A stretch of 64,000 nt of DNA from Arion vulgaris (Eukaryota > Mollusca > Gastropoda > Stylommatophora > Arionidae): contig CM036753.1 of assembly GCA_020796225.1 (NCBI GenBank), forward strand, positions 67,276,365 through 67,340,364, given 5' to 3'. Within the stretch, counting starts at the first letter, position 1. The number at the start of each line of letters is the position of its first letter. Position numbers and translations under genes: made by a program. The notes beneath the pieces are model-generated. The model made no database searches. It was given only the letters and a program-made list of their open reading frames with translations, and had not been told where the DNA came from. Positions 19,394 through 29,455 of the stretch are shown here, one piece after another.

Positions 19394-19788
19394 GCCTTAT
19401 ATTGAGCGAGTTCACTAACAACTACGCTGCTGCAGCTCTTAGTGTTGTCTTTTTCTTTAGCCTGTTACGCCCTTGGCGTTTAGGGCAGCAACAAACGCAC
19501 ACCTTCCCTGTTCTTGGCCTTCCTTTGTATTGTGTTCCAGCTATGATTCATTTCCTTCAGTTCTTGCTCTATCGTTCTCCTCCTGGTCGTTTTGGGTCTT
19601 CCACGCTGTCGCCTACCCTCTGGAGTCCATCTCAGTGCAGTTTTCGTGTCGGAACCAGTCTCCATGCGCATCACATGTCCAATCCATCTCCAGCGTCGTC
19701 TTCGGAAGATAGTGCCCATATTCTCTTGTTGACATCGTGCAAGCAATTCTTGGTTCGAGATAGTAGTTTAGTGTTGCCTTATATTGAG
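19386..19788. repeat. 21-bp direct repeats around a composite insertion
   Basis: The 21-bp word beginning TTAGTGTTGCCTTATATTGA occurs at 19386-19406 and 19768-19788. Between them lie a second partial S5 head (19406-19445) and a minus-strand LINE-E tail. This may be a target-site duplication or a local segmental copy. Confidence 0.75.
19446..19767 (-). pseudogene. LINE-E C-terminus
   Basis: The minus strand is open for 88 codons: RRRRWRWIGHVMRMETGSDT, then ALRWTPEGRRQRGRPKTTRR, then EQELKEMNHSWNTIQRKAKN. These are the WRWIGH, GRPKTT and terminal-helix motifs of RTE-like LINE C-termini. The upstream RT is absent. Confidence 0.85.
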
Positions 19789-19888
19789 ATTATTATACGT
19801 CTGATTGTTGAAGTTTGATTGCGATGGATATCCCCCAGTGGTAGTCTATTCTGTTTATATCTATATATTCTTTGCATACCGTTTAACA

Positions 19889-20250
19889 CAGCGGTTCCCA
19901 AACTTTGCATTACCTCGGACCTCCGTTTAAATACATTTTTCTGCCGCGGACCATCAACATTTCTATATATGAAATTCTTCTAGCGATGGAGTTATTATTA
20001 CACCACACCAACAGTCTAGTCGGCTCCAATTTCTCAGACTGCGGGAAGCTTCACATGATCTTTCATTTTTTCTTATCAGACATTTAGACTCCGGTCTGGC
20101 CGGGTCCTTTGATTTCGCAGAGGAACTAGTTTACCACTGTTTTTATACGTTTTTTAAAACATTAGTTTTCTGTTTGAAATGTCAAAGATCATAATATTTC
20201 TTCAAGTGCTTGAAGACCCTCTGTGAGTACCTCGTGGACAAATCCAAATC
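19889..20250. mobile_element. hAT-like MITE fragment
   Basis: Begins CAGCGGTTCCCAAACTTTGC and shares ATTACC-C/G-CGGACCTCC and GAAATGTCAAAGATCATAAT with the element at 4431. The right terminal repeat is not visible, so this copy is truncated. Confidence 0.65.
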
Positions 20251-20409
20251 TGCACTTCATAGTTGCAAAGCTAACCTGTTTAACTCTGAGGTGATATACT
20301 AAATCTGTTATTCTCCTCAAACTCTAAACAAATGATAGGATCTAATGTCCGAAATGTTCATCCAGTTATTTTCGAGAATGACATGAAAATCGTGGCATAT
20401 CCTTTACAG

Positions 20410-20642
20410 GACGTAGCCATCAACCACAGTAAACGAGTCGTTGATTTTCTAGGTACCACTTATACGTTCAGTGGTTTGCCAAATGCTTTCTGAATCTGAA
20501 CGATGAGGTCTATTTTTACCTTTTGTAAAGTTCCCACGGAAACGAATTTGCTTCCAAATTTGCCCACCGTTTGGGTTTTAATCAGGCACGCTTGATTTTG
20601 TGATCAAGCTCACTACCGCTTGAGCTACAGACGCACACATTT
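20410..20642 (-). mobile_element. S1 SINE
   Basis: Minus-strand head TCTGTAGCTCAAGCGGTAGT then GAGCTTGATCAC, and a body with AACCACTGAACGTATAAGTG and CCTAGAAAATCAACGACTCG. The 3' end lies near 20410. Confidence 0.8.
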
Positions 20643-20929
20643 TTTTATTCGAGAATACGACCACTGAATACGTGATTTTCATTTCCTGCACTAAGGAAAT
20701 TTCAATTGTTCCGTCAATTATAATAATTATTTGATCAATGTAATAACCCAGTTAAGCAAGAAAATTCCAACTATTTCGTCAATTATATTGAAAACGAACG
20801 ATTGAAGAAACAAACTAAATTACATTCAAATATTTTAACTAAAGTATCTAGATGACGAAGGAGTGTCTTCATTGCAACTGGTTTCAGCATATGGTTCTCT
20901 CTCTCTCTATCTCTCTCTGTCGGAAGAAA
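20643..20929. other. Unassigned DNA with CT run
   Basis: AT-rich, with a direct near-repeat AATTCCAACTATTTCGTCAA/TTCAATTGTTCCGTCAATTA around 20700 and 20763 and a short CTCTCTCTCT run near 20895. Confidence 0.4.
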
Positions 20930-21056
20930 TAGCATTTCGTCTTTCGAGAGTGTTGCACAAAGCACGAACTCGGTAGCTCAAGCAACAATCGTAGAAATCT
21001 GATTAAAAAAATTGTACAAATGACTCGATCCAAATTCGAACACACAACCTCAACCT
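20930..21056 (-). mobile_element. S2 SINE remnant
   Basis: Decayed S2: GAGAGTGTTGCACAAAGCAC, GAACTCGGTAGCTCAAGCAA and CAATCGTAG. The B-box area is weakly kept (CCAAATTCGAAC). Confidence 0.6.
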
Positions 21057-21059
21057 TTT

Positions 21060-22520
21060 TATTCCCGATCTAGAAGCACTTGTGCTTCAGCCTTCGTCTC
21101 GTGCCATCACGCTTTCAGCTTCGTCTCGGTGCCATCACGCTTTCAGCTCTTCGTCTCGGTGCCATCACGCTTTCAGCTCTTCGTCTCGGTGCCATCGATA
21201 TCTCACTTGTTCTTTCAGCTCTTCGTCTCGGTGCCATCACGCTTTCAGCTCTTCCTCTCGGTGCCATCGATATCTCACTTGTTCTTTCAGCTCTTCGTTT
21301 CGGTGCCATCACGCTTTCAGCTCTTCGTCTCGGTGCCATCACGCTTTCAGCTCTTCCTCTCGGTGCCATCACGCTTTCAGCTCTTCGTCTCGGTGCCATC
21401 ACGCTTTCAGCTCTTCGTCTCGGTGCCATCACGCTTCAGCCTTCGTCTCGTGCCATAACGCTTTCAGCCTTCCTGGTGTCATCACGCTTTCAGCTCTTCC
21501 TCTCGGTGCCATCACGCTTTCAGCTCTTCGTCTCGGTGCCATCACGCTTTCAGCTCTTCGTCTCGGTGCCATCACGCTTTCAGCTCTTCGTCTCGGTGCC
21601 ATCACGCTTTCAGCTCTTCGTCTCGGTGCCATCACGCTTTCAGCTCTTCGTCTCGGTGCCATCACGCTTTCAGCTCTTCGTCTCGGTGCCATCACGCTTT
21701 CAGCCTTCGTCCGGTGCCATCACGCTTCAGCTCTTCGTCCGGTGCCATCACGCTTTCAGCTCTTCGTCTCGGTGCCATCGATATCTCACTTGTGCTTTCA
21801 GCTCTTCGTCTCGGTGCCATCGATATCTCACTTGTGCTTTCAGCTCTTCGTCTCGGTGCCATCACGCTTCAGCCTTCGTCTCGGTGCCATCACGCTTCAG
21901 CTCTTCGTCTCGGTGCCATCGATATCTCACTTGTGCTTTCAGCTCTTCGTCTCGGTGCCATCGATATCTCACTTGTGCTTTCAGCTCTTCGTCTCGGTGC
22001 CATCACGCTTTCAGCTCTTCGTCTCGGTGCCATCACGCTTCAGCCTTCGTCTCGGTGCCATCACGCTTCAGCTCTTCGTCTCGGTGCCATCACGCTTCAG
22101 CTCTTCGTCTCGGTGCCATAACGCTTTCAGCTCTTCGTCTCGGTGCCATCGATATCTCACTTGTGCTTTCAGCTCTTCGTCTCGGTGCCATCGATATCTC
22201 ACTTTTGCTTTCAGCCTTCGTCCGTGCCATCACGCTTTCAGCCTTCGTCTCGGTGCCATCGATATCTCACTGTGCTTCAGCCTTCGTCTCGGTGCCATCG
22301 CTTCAGCCTTCGTCCGGTGCCATCGATATCTCACTTGTGCTTTCAGCTCTTCGTCTCGGTGCCATCGATATCGGGACCCTTCGGTTCGGTGCCACGAACA
22401 CCGTAAATCTGAAGACTTTTCTGCCAGCCCGAGGAATTGAACCGCACTCACTCACAAGGGACTTGTCCCCTGTCGTCCAACGCGCTACGAACAAGCTGGA
22501 CATCCGGGCAACACACAACC
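21060..22520 (-). mobile_element. S3 SINE with its 3' part expanded to a minisatellite
   Basis: Both ends are S3. The left edge CCGATCTAGAAGCACTTGTG is the SINE 3' end. The right edge (22372-22520) has ACCCTTCGGTTCGGTGCCAC, GAACACCGTAAATCTG, GAATTGAACCGC and CGCGCTACGAAC, i.e. the body and tRNA head. Between them the S3 segment TTTCAGCTCTTCGNCTCGGT is repeated about 40 times. Confidence 0.9.
21083..22372. repeat. 30/42-bp minisatellite derived from S3
   Basis: Two unit types alternate: a 30-bp unit (ACGCTTTCAGCTCTTCGTCT plus CGGTGCCATC) and a 42-bp unit that adds GATATCTCACTTGTG. Both carry the S3 words CACTTG.GCTTTCAGC and CGGTGCCAT. Because 30 and 42 are divisible by three, frames of 452 and 488 codons run through it on the plus strand. 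I do not regard these as proteins. Confidence 0.95.
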
Positions 22521-22907
22521 TTAAGAACCCCAAGCGAACGTCCTAACCACTTCACCATTTATACCTTCTATATATAACTTATTAAGACCACACAAACGAC
22601 CGAGCAACAAAGAACGAGTTAAAGTTTGTAGTGCTAAAGACCAAGGACTAAGTCATAAAAAACATGTCAAACAGTGTATTACTTCTTTTCCTGATTACCT
22701 AACCTGCAGCTTTAATTAGGACTAAGTATATTCTGCTTAAAGTTCAAGGTGACGTAAATCTCATTTCATTAATTTCCTGCTGTAAGCAAGTTTATTGGGA
22801 GTGTACTAATTAACTTTGATGAAAGAGAAATGTATTGATCAGAACTGATATCGTGCAAACGAAAAGGAAATTTTTTCTTTGAATACATGTTCCTAACCAG
22901 TTCTTAT
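22521..22907. other. Unassigned DNA
   Basis: No recognised element between the S3 array and the next S4. Confidence 0.4.
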
Positions 22908-23165
22908 TCTTCTTCTTCTTCAAACGCTCCATATCGACCACTTGCAAACCACTCTGTGTGATTTGTATGCGATCTGAGCGTAAGAACGATTGTACGTTGT
23001 GCCAGTTATGCGCCTACAAGTAGGTCAGCACATCCGATTTCTGCGATGCTTCTATTTACTAGGGGAGCCTTCCTAGGTCCTTCATTAGCCGCCTCTAACG
23101 ACATGCCTTGTAGATCACAGTGTTACTATTCTTTGCTTCCTTTCGGGCCCCGGCACCACACGATC
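22908..23165 (-). mobile_element. S4 retroposon, full length
   Basis: Clean minus-strand copy. The GAA tail appears as CTTCTTCTTCTTC at 22908. Then ACGCTCCATATCGACCACTT, GCCAGTTATGCGCCTACAAG and CGACATGCCTTGTAG, ending near GGGCCCCGGCACCACACGAT. Confidence 0.9.
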
Positions 23166-23474
23166 GCAACCAATTCAGAGAAAGTATGTATTGTAACGTT
23201 GTCTTACCTACATTAAGGGTGATGTAACTTTGTCTGATAATAACAATTGAAGCATTGCTGTCCAACACGGCGTTCTTGAGAGTTTGGCGCCCGTATGAAA
23301 CATCCTTTGCGCCCTATTTTATTATATCGGCATTAACACTAATCATAATTTCAAACAAAAAAAAGTATTTCTATTTTAAATAACATGTTTCAGTTTTTCA
23401 TAAGCATAATATATATATTTGTGTACACTTAAATGTATAATCAGAATTCAGTTGTCATTGTCATTATTTACATG
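23166..23474. other. Unassigned DNA
   Basis: Contains a GGCGCCCG/TTGCGCCC pair (about 23290-23310), also echoed at 23805-23840 (ACGGCGCCCGCTCCTATGCA...AAGCGCCCCTCAGC), which may belong to an unrecognised DNA transposon surrounding the S2 copy. Otherwise AT-rich. Confidence 0.4.
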
Positions 23475-23715
23475 GTTTTAAAGCCGACGGATTGACTTCA
23501 TTGCACCGGATTTTACCCCATATGGCTCGGTCCTTCTCCACAGAAATGGCACGCCACCTGCCGAGAGTATTGCACAAAGCACGAACTCAGTAGCTCCAGC
23601 AACAATCCTAGGCGTCTCTGAAAAAACCACTCCTGAACAGAACGGCGCGGTCCGGATTCGAACCCACGACCTTCGACTCACAAGGCAAATGGCTTAACCA
23701 TTTAGCCACAGAGAC
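23475..23715 (-). mobile_element. S2 SINE, full length
   Basis: Minus-strand head GTCTCTGTGGCTAAATGGTT and B box GGGTTCGAATCCGGACC. Body CCAGCAACAATCC, GAGAGTATTGCACAAAGCAC, CCCCATATGGCTCGGTCC and GATTGACTTCATTGCACCGG (plus-strand words). Best S2 copy together with 12988. Confidence 0.9.
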
Positions 23716-23968
23716 CCCCGCCATTATTTGTTTCTAATTAATGTTGTTATTACTATTGCTATTTTTTTATTGTTATCATTACTATTATTTTAATTGCCAC
23801 ACGGCGCCCGCTCCTATGCATCCATTAGTCAAGCGCCCCTCAGCATTTATATAAACGTTGGGCAGCACTGAATTAGAAAATATATTTTGGATATATTTAT
23901 TCATTTATAATAAGCAACGGAAAAGTTAGCTCTAGTACCTCGATCTCTTTTATTGTGTGCTGTTATTA

Positions 23969-24344
23969 ATGCTTGAGGAAGGCAGTGGGAGTCACCAGGA
24001 AAAAATAGACTACGAAATGAGGACATCAGAAGCAGAGTGGGCATAACTTCATGCACCGAATATATCGAAAGACAACAAATGCAGTGGTTTGGACATTTAA
24101 TGAGAATGAAATACAACCAACCACCAATAACAGCATACAATAAAAAGAGATCGGGTACTAGAGCTAAGGGAAGACCAAGAAAAGATGGATAGACAATATC
24201 AAGACCACACTACATAAACACGGATACAACATAACAAGGGCAACTCATCTAGCCCTAGAACGCAAATTAAAGCTTCCATCCCTACGCTTAACGGCAAGAG
24301 TGGACAGCAAACTACATCTTCCACCTGGGAATAGACAATAGACA
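23969..24344 (+). mobile_element. LINE-A 3' end (copy 2)
   Basis: Begins at ATGCTTGAGGAAGGCAGTGG and contains the CTEYIERQQMQWFGHLMRMK segment. It ends in the GGGAATAGACAATAGACAA tail. The 5' side is truncated relative to the copies at 728 and 27326. Confidence 0.9.
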
Positions 24345-24549
24345 ATAGTTATTAGTGGTTGGTTGTATTTGATATGGCTGTTTGTATATATTGTATATAT
24401 GGCTGTTTCCTCTACTCTATTAAATCATGTGATTTGATTCCCGATGAGGTACTAGATTACAATGTTCCTGCATGTGAAGTTTGTAGTATCAACAACCTGC
24501 AGATAGTTATCTTAATTAGTGACACGATGGACTTTGACACTTTTAGAAC

Positions 24550-24660
24550 TTGTCTTTCAGAAATCGGATGTGCTGGCCTACTTGTAGGCGCATAATTGGT
24601 ACAATGTACAATCGCTCTTAGGCTCATATCCCATATAAATCACAAAGAGTGGTTAACCAG
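24550..24660 (+). mobile_element. S4 retroposon fragment
   Basis: S4 middle and 3' part (GAAATCGGATGTGCTGGCCT, AATCGCTCTTAGGCTCATAT, CACAAAGAGTGGTTAAC) without the GAA tail. Confidence 0.8.
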
Positions 24661-25204
24661 CAGGGTACAATATGATTCTGTGTTACGGAGTTCTTTGTGA
24701 CACCTGATAATAGGTTGGATATTAAAGACAATTTGCTATAGCAAATGCACATGGCAATGTCTCCGCTGCTGTTTTATCAGGATGAAATAATTTTTTATTA
24801 TAACTTTGCACATTTATTTAGCAAAGTATTGCTGTCCTTCTCATAAACTGGGGGAGTAAACTCTGTCTCTCCAAATACCCATACCACACGTTGTTGCCCT
24901 TTATATTTTGCGTGATGCGCCAATTGGTCCCAGTTCCTAATATGAAAATTATGGTAAGCGTATGGTTATCCCCACAGGTACTCATCTGTAATCGTAACTT
25001 AGAGCAAGCCTTATCGTGCTCAGTGATTCGATAATTTGCATTCTAATATCCAATCCTGGAACTCATTTAAGCTCAGCTAGGTTCATACATGATACAGTAT
25101 GTTACACACTGAGCTTTGGGACATGTTATTTGACCAAAACGTTACATCAAAACTGCAGAAATTCACCCACAGATGTACATGCTGCACAGTCCTTATCAGA
25201 TGGT
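24661..25204. other. Unassigned DNA
   Basis: No recognised element. Confidence 0.4.
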
Positions 25205-25395
25205 CAGTCTTTCTTTCTTTTGATCTTCTCTGCTTTTTTGCCATTAGTCGTAGCAGGTTTAATTGACGATCGGTTTCCGAGATAGTGCACGCTCTCTCGC
25301 TTGATACGTTGTGGTATTGTGGATGAGTTTTAAGATATCCGTAACTCAATCAATCCATCTTTTTCTTGATCTGCCGCTTCATCAGATGGTCAGTA
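25205..25395 (-). pseudogene. LINE-I 3' end (copy 1)
   Basis: The minus strand gives RSRKRWID, VTDILKL and YQARERALSRKPIVN, with a 3' sequence CGACTAATGGCAAAAAAGCA shared with 63275-63500. RTE-like C-terminus with stops. Confidence 0.7.
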
Positions 25396-25544
25396 ATGAT
25401 TCAAAATAAAGAAATGAGACGTAAGTAAATACAAGTATAAGTCATAGAGAGAAAATGGCGATGAATTTGACACAAGCTCAAGAAGAATTCGAATAACTTA
25501 AACTTACAAGTTTCTTGACGGAATTCCACAAAGAACAAAATTGA

Positions 25545-25930
25545 ATCGAGGATAATAAAAAAGTTCCTGGAATCGTTAAGAAGAATCCTGCAAATTGTCT
25601 TACCAAATATCATAACAAATGATGATCTTTTGAAACGAACGGACTGTGCACCTTTGGAGACCATCATTAAAAGACGAAGATGGAGGTGAATTGGACATGT
25701 ATGTCGTATGCCAGTAGGCGCATTGGCTAGGACAGCTCACAGATGGACAGCGGATGGGAAGAGAAGTCATGGACGTCCAAAATAAATATGGAGATGCACT
25801 TTGGAGAAAGAGTTGAAGGGGTGTGGCCTGACGTGGGAGACGGTTGGTAGAAAGGCGGCTAAACGGCAACAGAGGAAGTCTCTTGTGGAAGTTTTATGTG
25901 TCAATCGGGACCCGAAGAGGGTATAGATAG
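25545..25930 (+). pseudogene. LINE-D C-terminus (copy 1)
   Basis: With a few stops the frame reads LESLRRILQIVLPNIITNDD, then IIKRRRWR, IGHVCRMPVGALARTAHRWT, ADGKRSHGRPK and CGLTWETVGRKAAKRQQRKS to a stop after LCVNRDPKRV. These are the typical RTE-like C-terminal motifs. Confidence 0.8.
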
Positions 25931-25984
25931 TTCTGTATTCAAGTAGTAAAGTAAAGAATCACAGAGATTGAAGAAATTTGACAT

Positions 25985-26160
25985 AGGTCTAAGCAAGAAC
26001 TGCTTGTGCATTGTCAACAAGAGAGTAGGAGCACCATCATCCAAAAGTAACGCTGGAGACGGATTAGACATGTGATACGTATGAAGACTAAATCTGCCAG
26101 GAAAATTGCATTGAGATTCTCTGTATGCTCTGTATGCTGAAAATGGGTACCAAGACATAA
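25985..26160 (+). pseudogene. LINE-E related fragment
   Basis: Decoded words QELLVHCQQESRSTIIQK, then RWRRIRHVIRMKTKSARKIA. This parallels the LINE-E copy at 39590 (WC-QENITTIQK, RRIEHVIRMET). Strongly decayed. Confidence 0.55.
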
Positions 26161-26224
26161 TGAGTGGATAAGTAGCTGGATACGAAATCGTTGCATAAGC
26201 TGCCATGTTAGTGCTTGTCAGCTG

Positions 26225-26430
26225 AAACAATAACCATCATTAAAGACATTGAAGTGGGAGACAAAGATTTAAATCGAAAGGACACCTAAGTGAAAACCTG
26301 AAAAGAACTTTAATAAGGGAGAGAGATAACTATTTTACTCAATTCCATATGAGAGATTGGACGAGATAACCAGAATAGAGTGGTATGAAGAAACTACTTG
26401 CAGGCGCTATGTAAAGTTTAAGGGTACTAG
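26225..26430 (+). pseudogene. LINE-F 3' end (copy 1)
   Basis: Reads KRTLIREGRDNYFTQFHMRD and then I-A-R-I-E-W-Y-like words. This parallels the LREGRNICLSSMKEIERVAQ block at 52180-52720. Confidence 0.5.
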
Positions 26431-26775
26431 ATAAATAAAAATGTTTTGCATTACAAACCTGAGGTGTAAACGGAAGACACAAGATATAGGAACGGGTATT
26501 ATAAATTCATTCTGCCGCTAGAATGATACACCATTTAAAAGTTAATCTCATTTTAACAGATTTGCATAGCGTCAGAGCATTGTCAGGTAAATCAATGAGC
26601 CATTGATTCATTTCAAGTGGTAACTGAGATAAAATATTCCGACAAATGGATTCTTTGAGTGCTTTTAATAGCGCAACTAAACGTTAGAAGAATTATGAAA
26701 TCTGTATTTGATTGAGTGTACTGTTCTGCAATATAACATGTAAAAAATGTGTACACGATATTATTTATATGCATA
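26431..26775. other. Unassigned DNA
   Basis: No recognised element. Confidence 0.4.
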
Positions 26776-27028
26776 TTCGGAGTCTGTAGCTTAAGCGGTA
26801 GTGAGCTTGATCACAATCCAAGTGTACATGGTTCAAACTCCACAGCGGACAATTTGGAAGCAAATTTGTTCGCGTGGAATTTTATAAACTGTAAAATACA
26901 GACCTTGCCGTTCAGAAAGCAATGACAAACTACTGAACGTATAAGTGATGCCTAGAAAATTGACGACTCGTTTATTTGCGGTTGCTGGCTACGTCATGTA
27001 AAGGATATGCCATGATTATCATTTTTCA
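26776..27028 (+). mobile_element. S1 SINE, full length
   Basis: Head GTCTGTAGCTTAAGCGGTAG, then TGAGCTTGATCAC and B box GGTTCAAACTCC. Body GTTCAGAAAGCAATGACAAA, CTACTGAACGTATAAGTG and TGTAAAGGATATGCCATGAT. The S2 copy starts directly after it. Confidence 0.85.
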
Positions 27029-27032
27029 TATT

Positions 27033-27160
27033 GGGGGATCTCTGTGGTTTAGTGGTTAAACCTTCGCCTTGCGTTCCGAAAGTCCTGGGTTCGAATCCAC
27101 ACCTCGCCGTTCTACTCATGAGTGTAGTTTTCCAGAGACTCTAGGATTATTGCCCACCTG
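27033..27160 (+). mobile_element. S2 SINE, 3'-truncated
   Basis: Head ATCTCTGTGGTTTAGTGGTT and B box GGGTTCGAATCC are intact. The body stops after CTAGGATTATTGCCCACCTG, next to a hAT MITE. Confidence 0.85.
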
Positions 27161-27181
27161 GAGACGGATAGAGGAGCGGTG

Positions 27182-27294
27182 TCTCGGTTTCTAAGACCAT
27201 AGAAAATATTTGTTTTCTGATGGTCTTAGGAGCCACTTGTGAAAGGGTCGTTCGACCCTCAAAGGGGTTGCGACCCACAGGTTGAGAACCACTG
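27182..27294. mobile_element. Palindromic hAT-like MITE
   Basis: The right end GGTTGAGAACCACTG is a classic hAT terminal repeat (CAGTGGTTCTCAACC). The interior folds as CTAAGACCATAGAAAA with TTTTCTGATGGTCTTAG. The left terminus (CGGTGTCTCGGTTTCTAAG) is decayed. Confidence 0.75.
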
Positions 27295-27325
27295 ACTTAG
27301 AGAATTAGAAACCAAACTAAAGAGA

Positions 27326-27769
27326 CCAAACTTGGTCTCTGACAGCAACACATCACAGAAAGCTCACCACGTGTGAAATGAAATGCTTGAGGAAGGCAGT
27401 GGGGTCACCAGGAAAGACAGACTACGAAATGAGGACATCAGAAGCAGAGTGGGCATAACTTCATGCACCGAATACATCGAAACAACAACAAATGCAGTGG
27501 TTTGAACATTTAATAAGAATGAAATACAACCAACCACCAATAACAGCATACAATAAAAAGAGATCGGGTACTAGAGCTAAGGGAAGACCAAGAAAAAAAT
27601 GGACAGACAATATCAAGACCACACTACATAAACACGGATACAACACAACAAGGGCAACTCATCTAGCCCTAGAACGCAAATTAAAGCTCCCATCCCTACG
27701 CTTAACGGCAAGAGTGGACAGCCAACTACATCTTCCACCTGGGAATAGACAACAGACAATAGACAATAG
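27326..27769 (+). mobile_element. LINE-A 3' end (copy 3)
   Basis: Starts CCAAACTTGGTCTCTGACAG and ends in an AATAGACAACAGACAATAGA-type tail. The basic block RAKGRPRKKWTDNIKTTLHK and the terminal THLALERKLKLPSLRLTARV are open here, so this is the best-preserved LINE-A C-terminus. An adjacent frameshift separates the upstream CLRK block. Confidence 0.9.
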
Positions 27770-28120
27770 ACTAAAGCTATACACAGACGATAACTGAAAA
27801 AGTCAGACTAAGTTTGAAAAAAAGCACAGGTCGTGAATATACATATTGTTGTCTTTCACTAACAAATAGTAGAGAACACATAAAAAAACCTCTCATTATT
27901 CCGTTTTGGTTATCAAACAAAAGCTGAATCATTTTGTTTCCTATAGTTCCAATGATAATTCCTATTTTCTAAAAGTCGTTACCTATTTACCATTTTCTAC
28001 TTCTCGTTATATTATTTGTCTCTCAGTTTTCGTTTGTTTTATGTGGTTTATGAGACTGTACGTTAACTAACTTATTTCACTAAAATTTAGGAACTAATTG
28101 TTTGAAATTACTTAAAATTC
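27770..28120. other. Unassigned DNA
   Basis: AT-rich; no recognised element. Confidence 0.4.
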
Positions 28121-28275
28121 TTCTTCTTGGAACGCTCCATATCGACCACTTGTTAACCACTCTGTGTGATCTGTATGTGATCTGAGCTTTAAAGCGATTG
28201 CACTTTGTACCAGTTATGTGCCTACAAGTAGGCCAGCACATCCAATTTCTGCGACGCTTTTAATTTACTAAGGTA
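28121..28275 (-). mobile_element. S4 retroposon, 5'-truncated
   Basis: S4 3' half on the minus strand (CTCCATATCGACCACTTGTT, GCCTACAAGTAGGCCAGCAC, GCGACGCTTTTAATTTACTA). It breaks at the start of a plus-strand LINE-D copy. Confidence 0.85.
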
Positions 28276-28530
28276 GCTTTGAGGTGGTTTGAACATGTAT
28301 TTCGTATGCCAGTGGGGACATTGGTTAGGACAGCTCTCAGGTGGACAGCGGATGGGAAGAGAAGGCCTGGACGTTCAAAGGAAACATGGAGAAGAACTGT
28401 GGAGAGAGAGTTGATGGAGTGTGGCCTGACGTGGGAGACGGTTGGTAGAAAGGCAGCAGAACGGCAACAAAGGAAGTTTCTTGTGGAAGCCTTATGTGTC
28501 AATCGGGACATGAAGAGGATAGTCTTTTTT
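28276..28530 (+). pseudogene. LINE-D C-terminus (copy 2)
   Basis: Open for 83 codons: MRWFEHVFRMPVGTLVRTAL, RWTADGKRRPGRSKETWRRT, CGLTWETVGRKAAERQQRKF, LVEALCVNRDMKRI. Best LINE-D C-terminus in the window. Confidence 0.85.
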
Positions 28531-28534
28531 CTCT

Positions 28535-28672
28535 CGAACGCCCGTTGTCAATTCAGGCGAAAGTCATGACGCCTCGTAATGCGCTTCTGACTGATTTTTG
28601 CGTGAGGCCTAAATTACTATTGTACAGGTGTCCCTCGACCATACGGACAGCCTCGCCGACTTCAGAGGTACT
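28535..28672 (-). mobile_element. S6 retroposon, copy 1
   Basis: Shares ATTCAGGCG-A/T-AGTCATGACG-like, GTGCTTCTG..TGATTTTT-CGTGA and CTTCAGAGGTAC words with 54078-54226, in the same order. In the other copy the 3' side ends in a GAAGAAG tail. Confidence 0.65.
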
Positions 28673-28885
28673 TGAAGCTTAGATTTTCCAAGTGTGATCG
28701 TTGCAGGAAACCTGTTGTCCGTGTAATTCTTGCTTGAGTCCTTGTGCCATTTGACTTTTACGACCAGAGTTAATTAGTGAAGTGCGACTTTCTATCGGAT
28801 TTCCTGCCTTTAGTGAGGTCGTTCCGTACCTATCGTATGATAAACACTTTTTAATGATCTTTTGAAGGGATAAGATAGATAGAAG

Positions 28886-29032
28886 TAGGGCCAGGACATC
28901 CGATTTCCGCGACACTTTTATTTACTAGAGTAGCTTCCATAGAAGCTACCTCAAGCCTCTTATGACATGTCTTGTAGGTCGCAGTGTGGCTATTCTTTGC
29001 TTCCTTGCGGGCCCCGGCACCACATGGGTGAG
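28886..29032 (-). mobile_element. S4 retroposon, 5' half
   Basis: Minus-strand S4 5' half from GCGGAAATCGGATGTCCTGG to CACCCATGTGGTGCCGGGGC. It overlaps in content by about 50 bp with the S4 piece ending at 28275, so the two are not simply halves of one copy. Confidence 0.85.
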
Positions 29033-29169
29033 ATTACTCAAAATTCTTCTTCGCTCATATTCTGTTTCGTCTTTCAATTCCAGTCAGTTCTATTTTTAAA
29101 TTCTGTTTTCTGCAACCATTTATGGACAATTACATTGATTTATCCATTTTCTTAATATTTCTGTGTCTT

Positions 29170-29455
29170 CATTCATCTGATAGTGTCTTTATTTATCTGA
29201 TAGTGTCTTTATTCATCTGATAGTGTCTCTATTTATCTGATAGTGTCTTTATTCATCTGATAGTGTCTTTATTCATCTGATAGTGTCTTTATTCATCTGA
29301 TAGTGTTTTCATTTATCTGATAGTGTCTTTATTTATCTGATAGTGTCTTAATTCATCTGATAGTGTCTTTATTTATCTGATAGTGTCTTTATTCATCTGA
29401 TAGTGTCTTTATTCATCTGATAGTGGCTTTTATCATCTGATAGTATCATTATTCA
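29170..29455. repeat. 20-bp minisatellite, subarray a
   Basis: About 14 copies of TCATCTGATAGTGTCTTTAT, with C/T changes at the attcat/atttat position. Confidence 0.95.

Noticed and set aside
21080..22546. Open frames of 452-488 codons, Ser/Arg/Leu-rich
   Set aside because: They run through 30/42-bp tandem repeats derived from a SINE and exist in more than one frame because the units are multiples of three.
23280..23840. GGCGCCCG / GCGCCC words on both sides of the S2 copy as terminal repeats of one element
   Set aside because: Only short matches, no defined ends; kept as a note in the feature list only.
28121..29032. A single S4 copy split by LINE-D and S6
   Set aside because: The two S4 pieces overlap by about 50 bp of consensus, so they cannot be two halves of one copy without an extra duplication.
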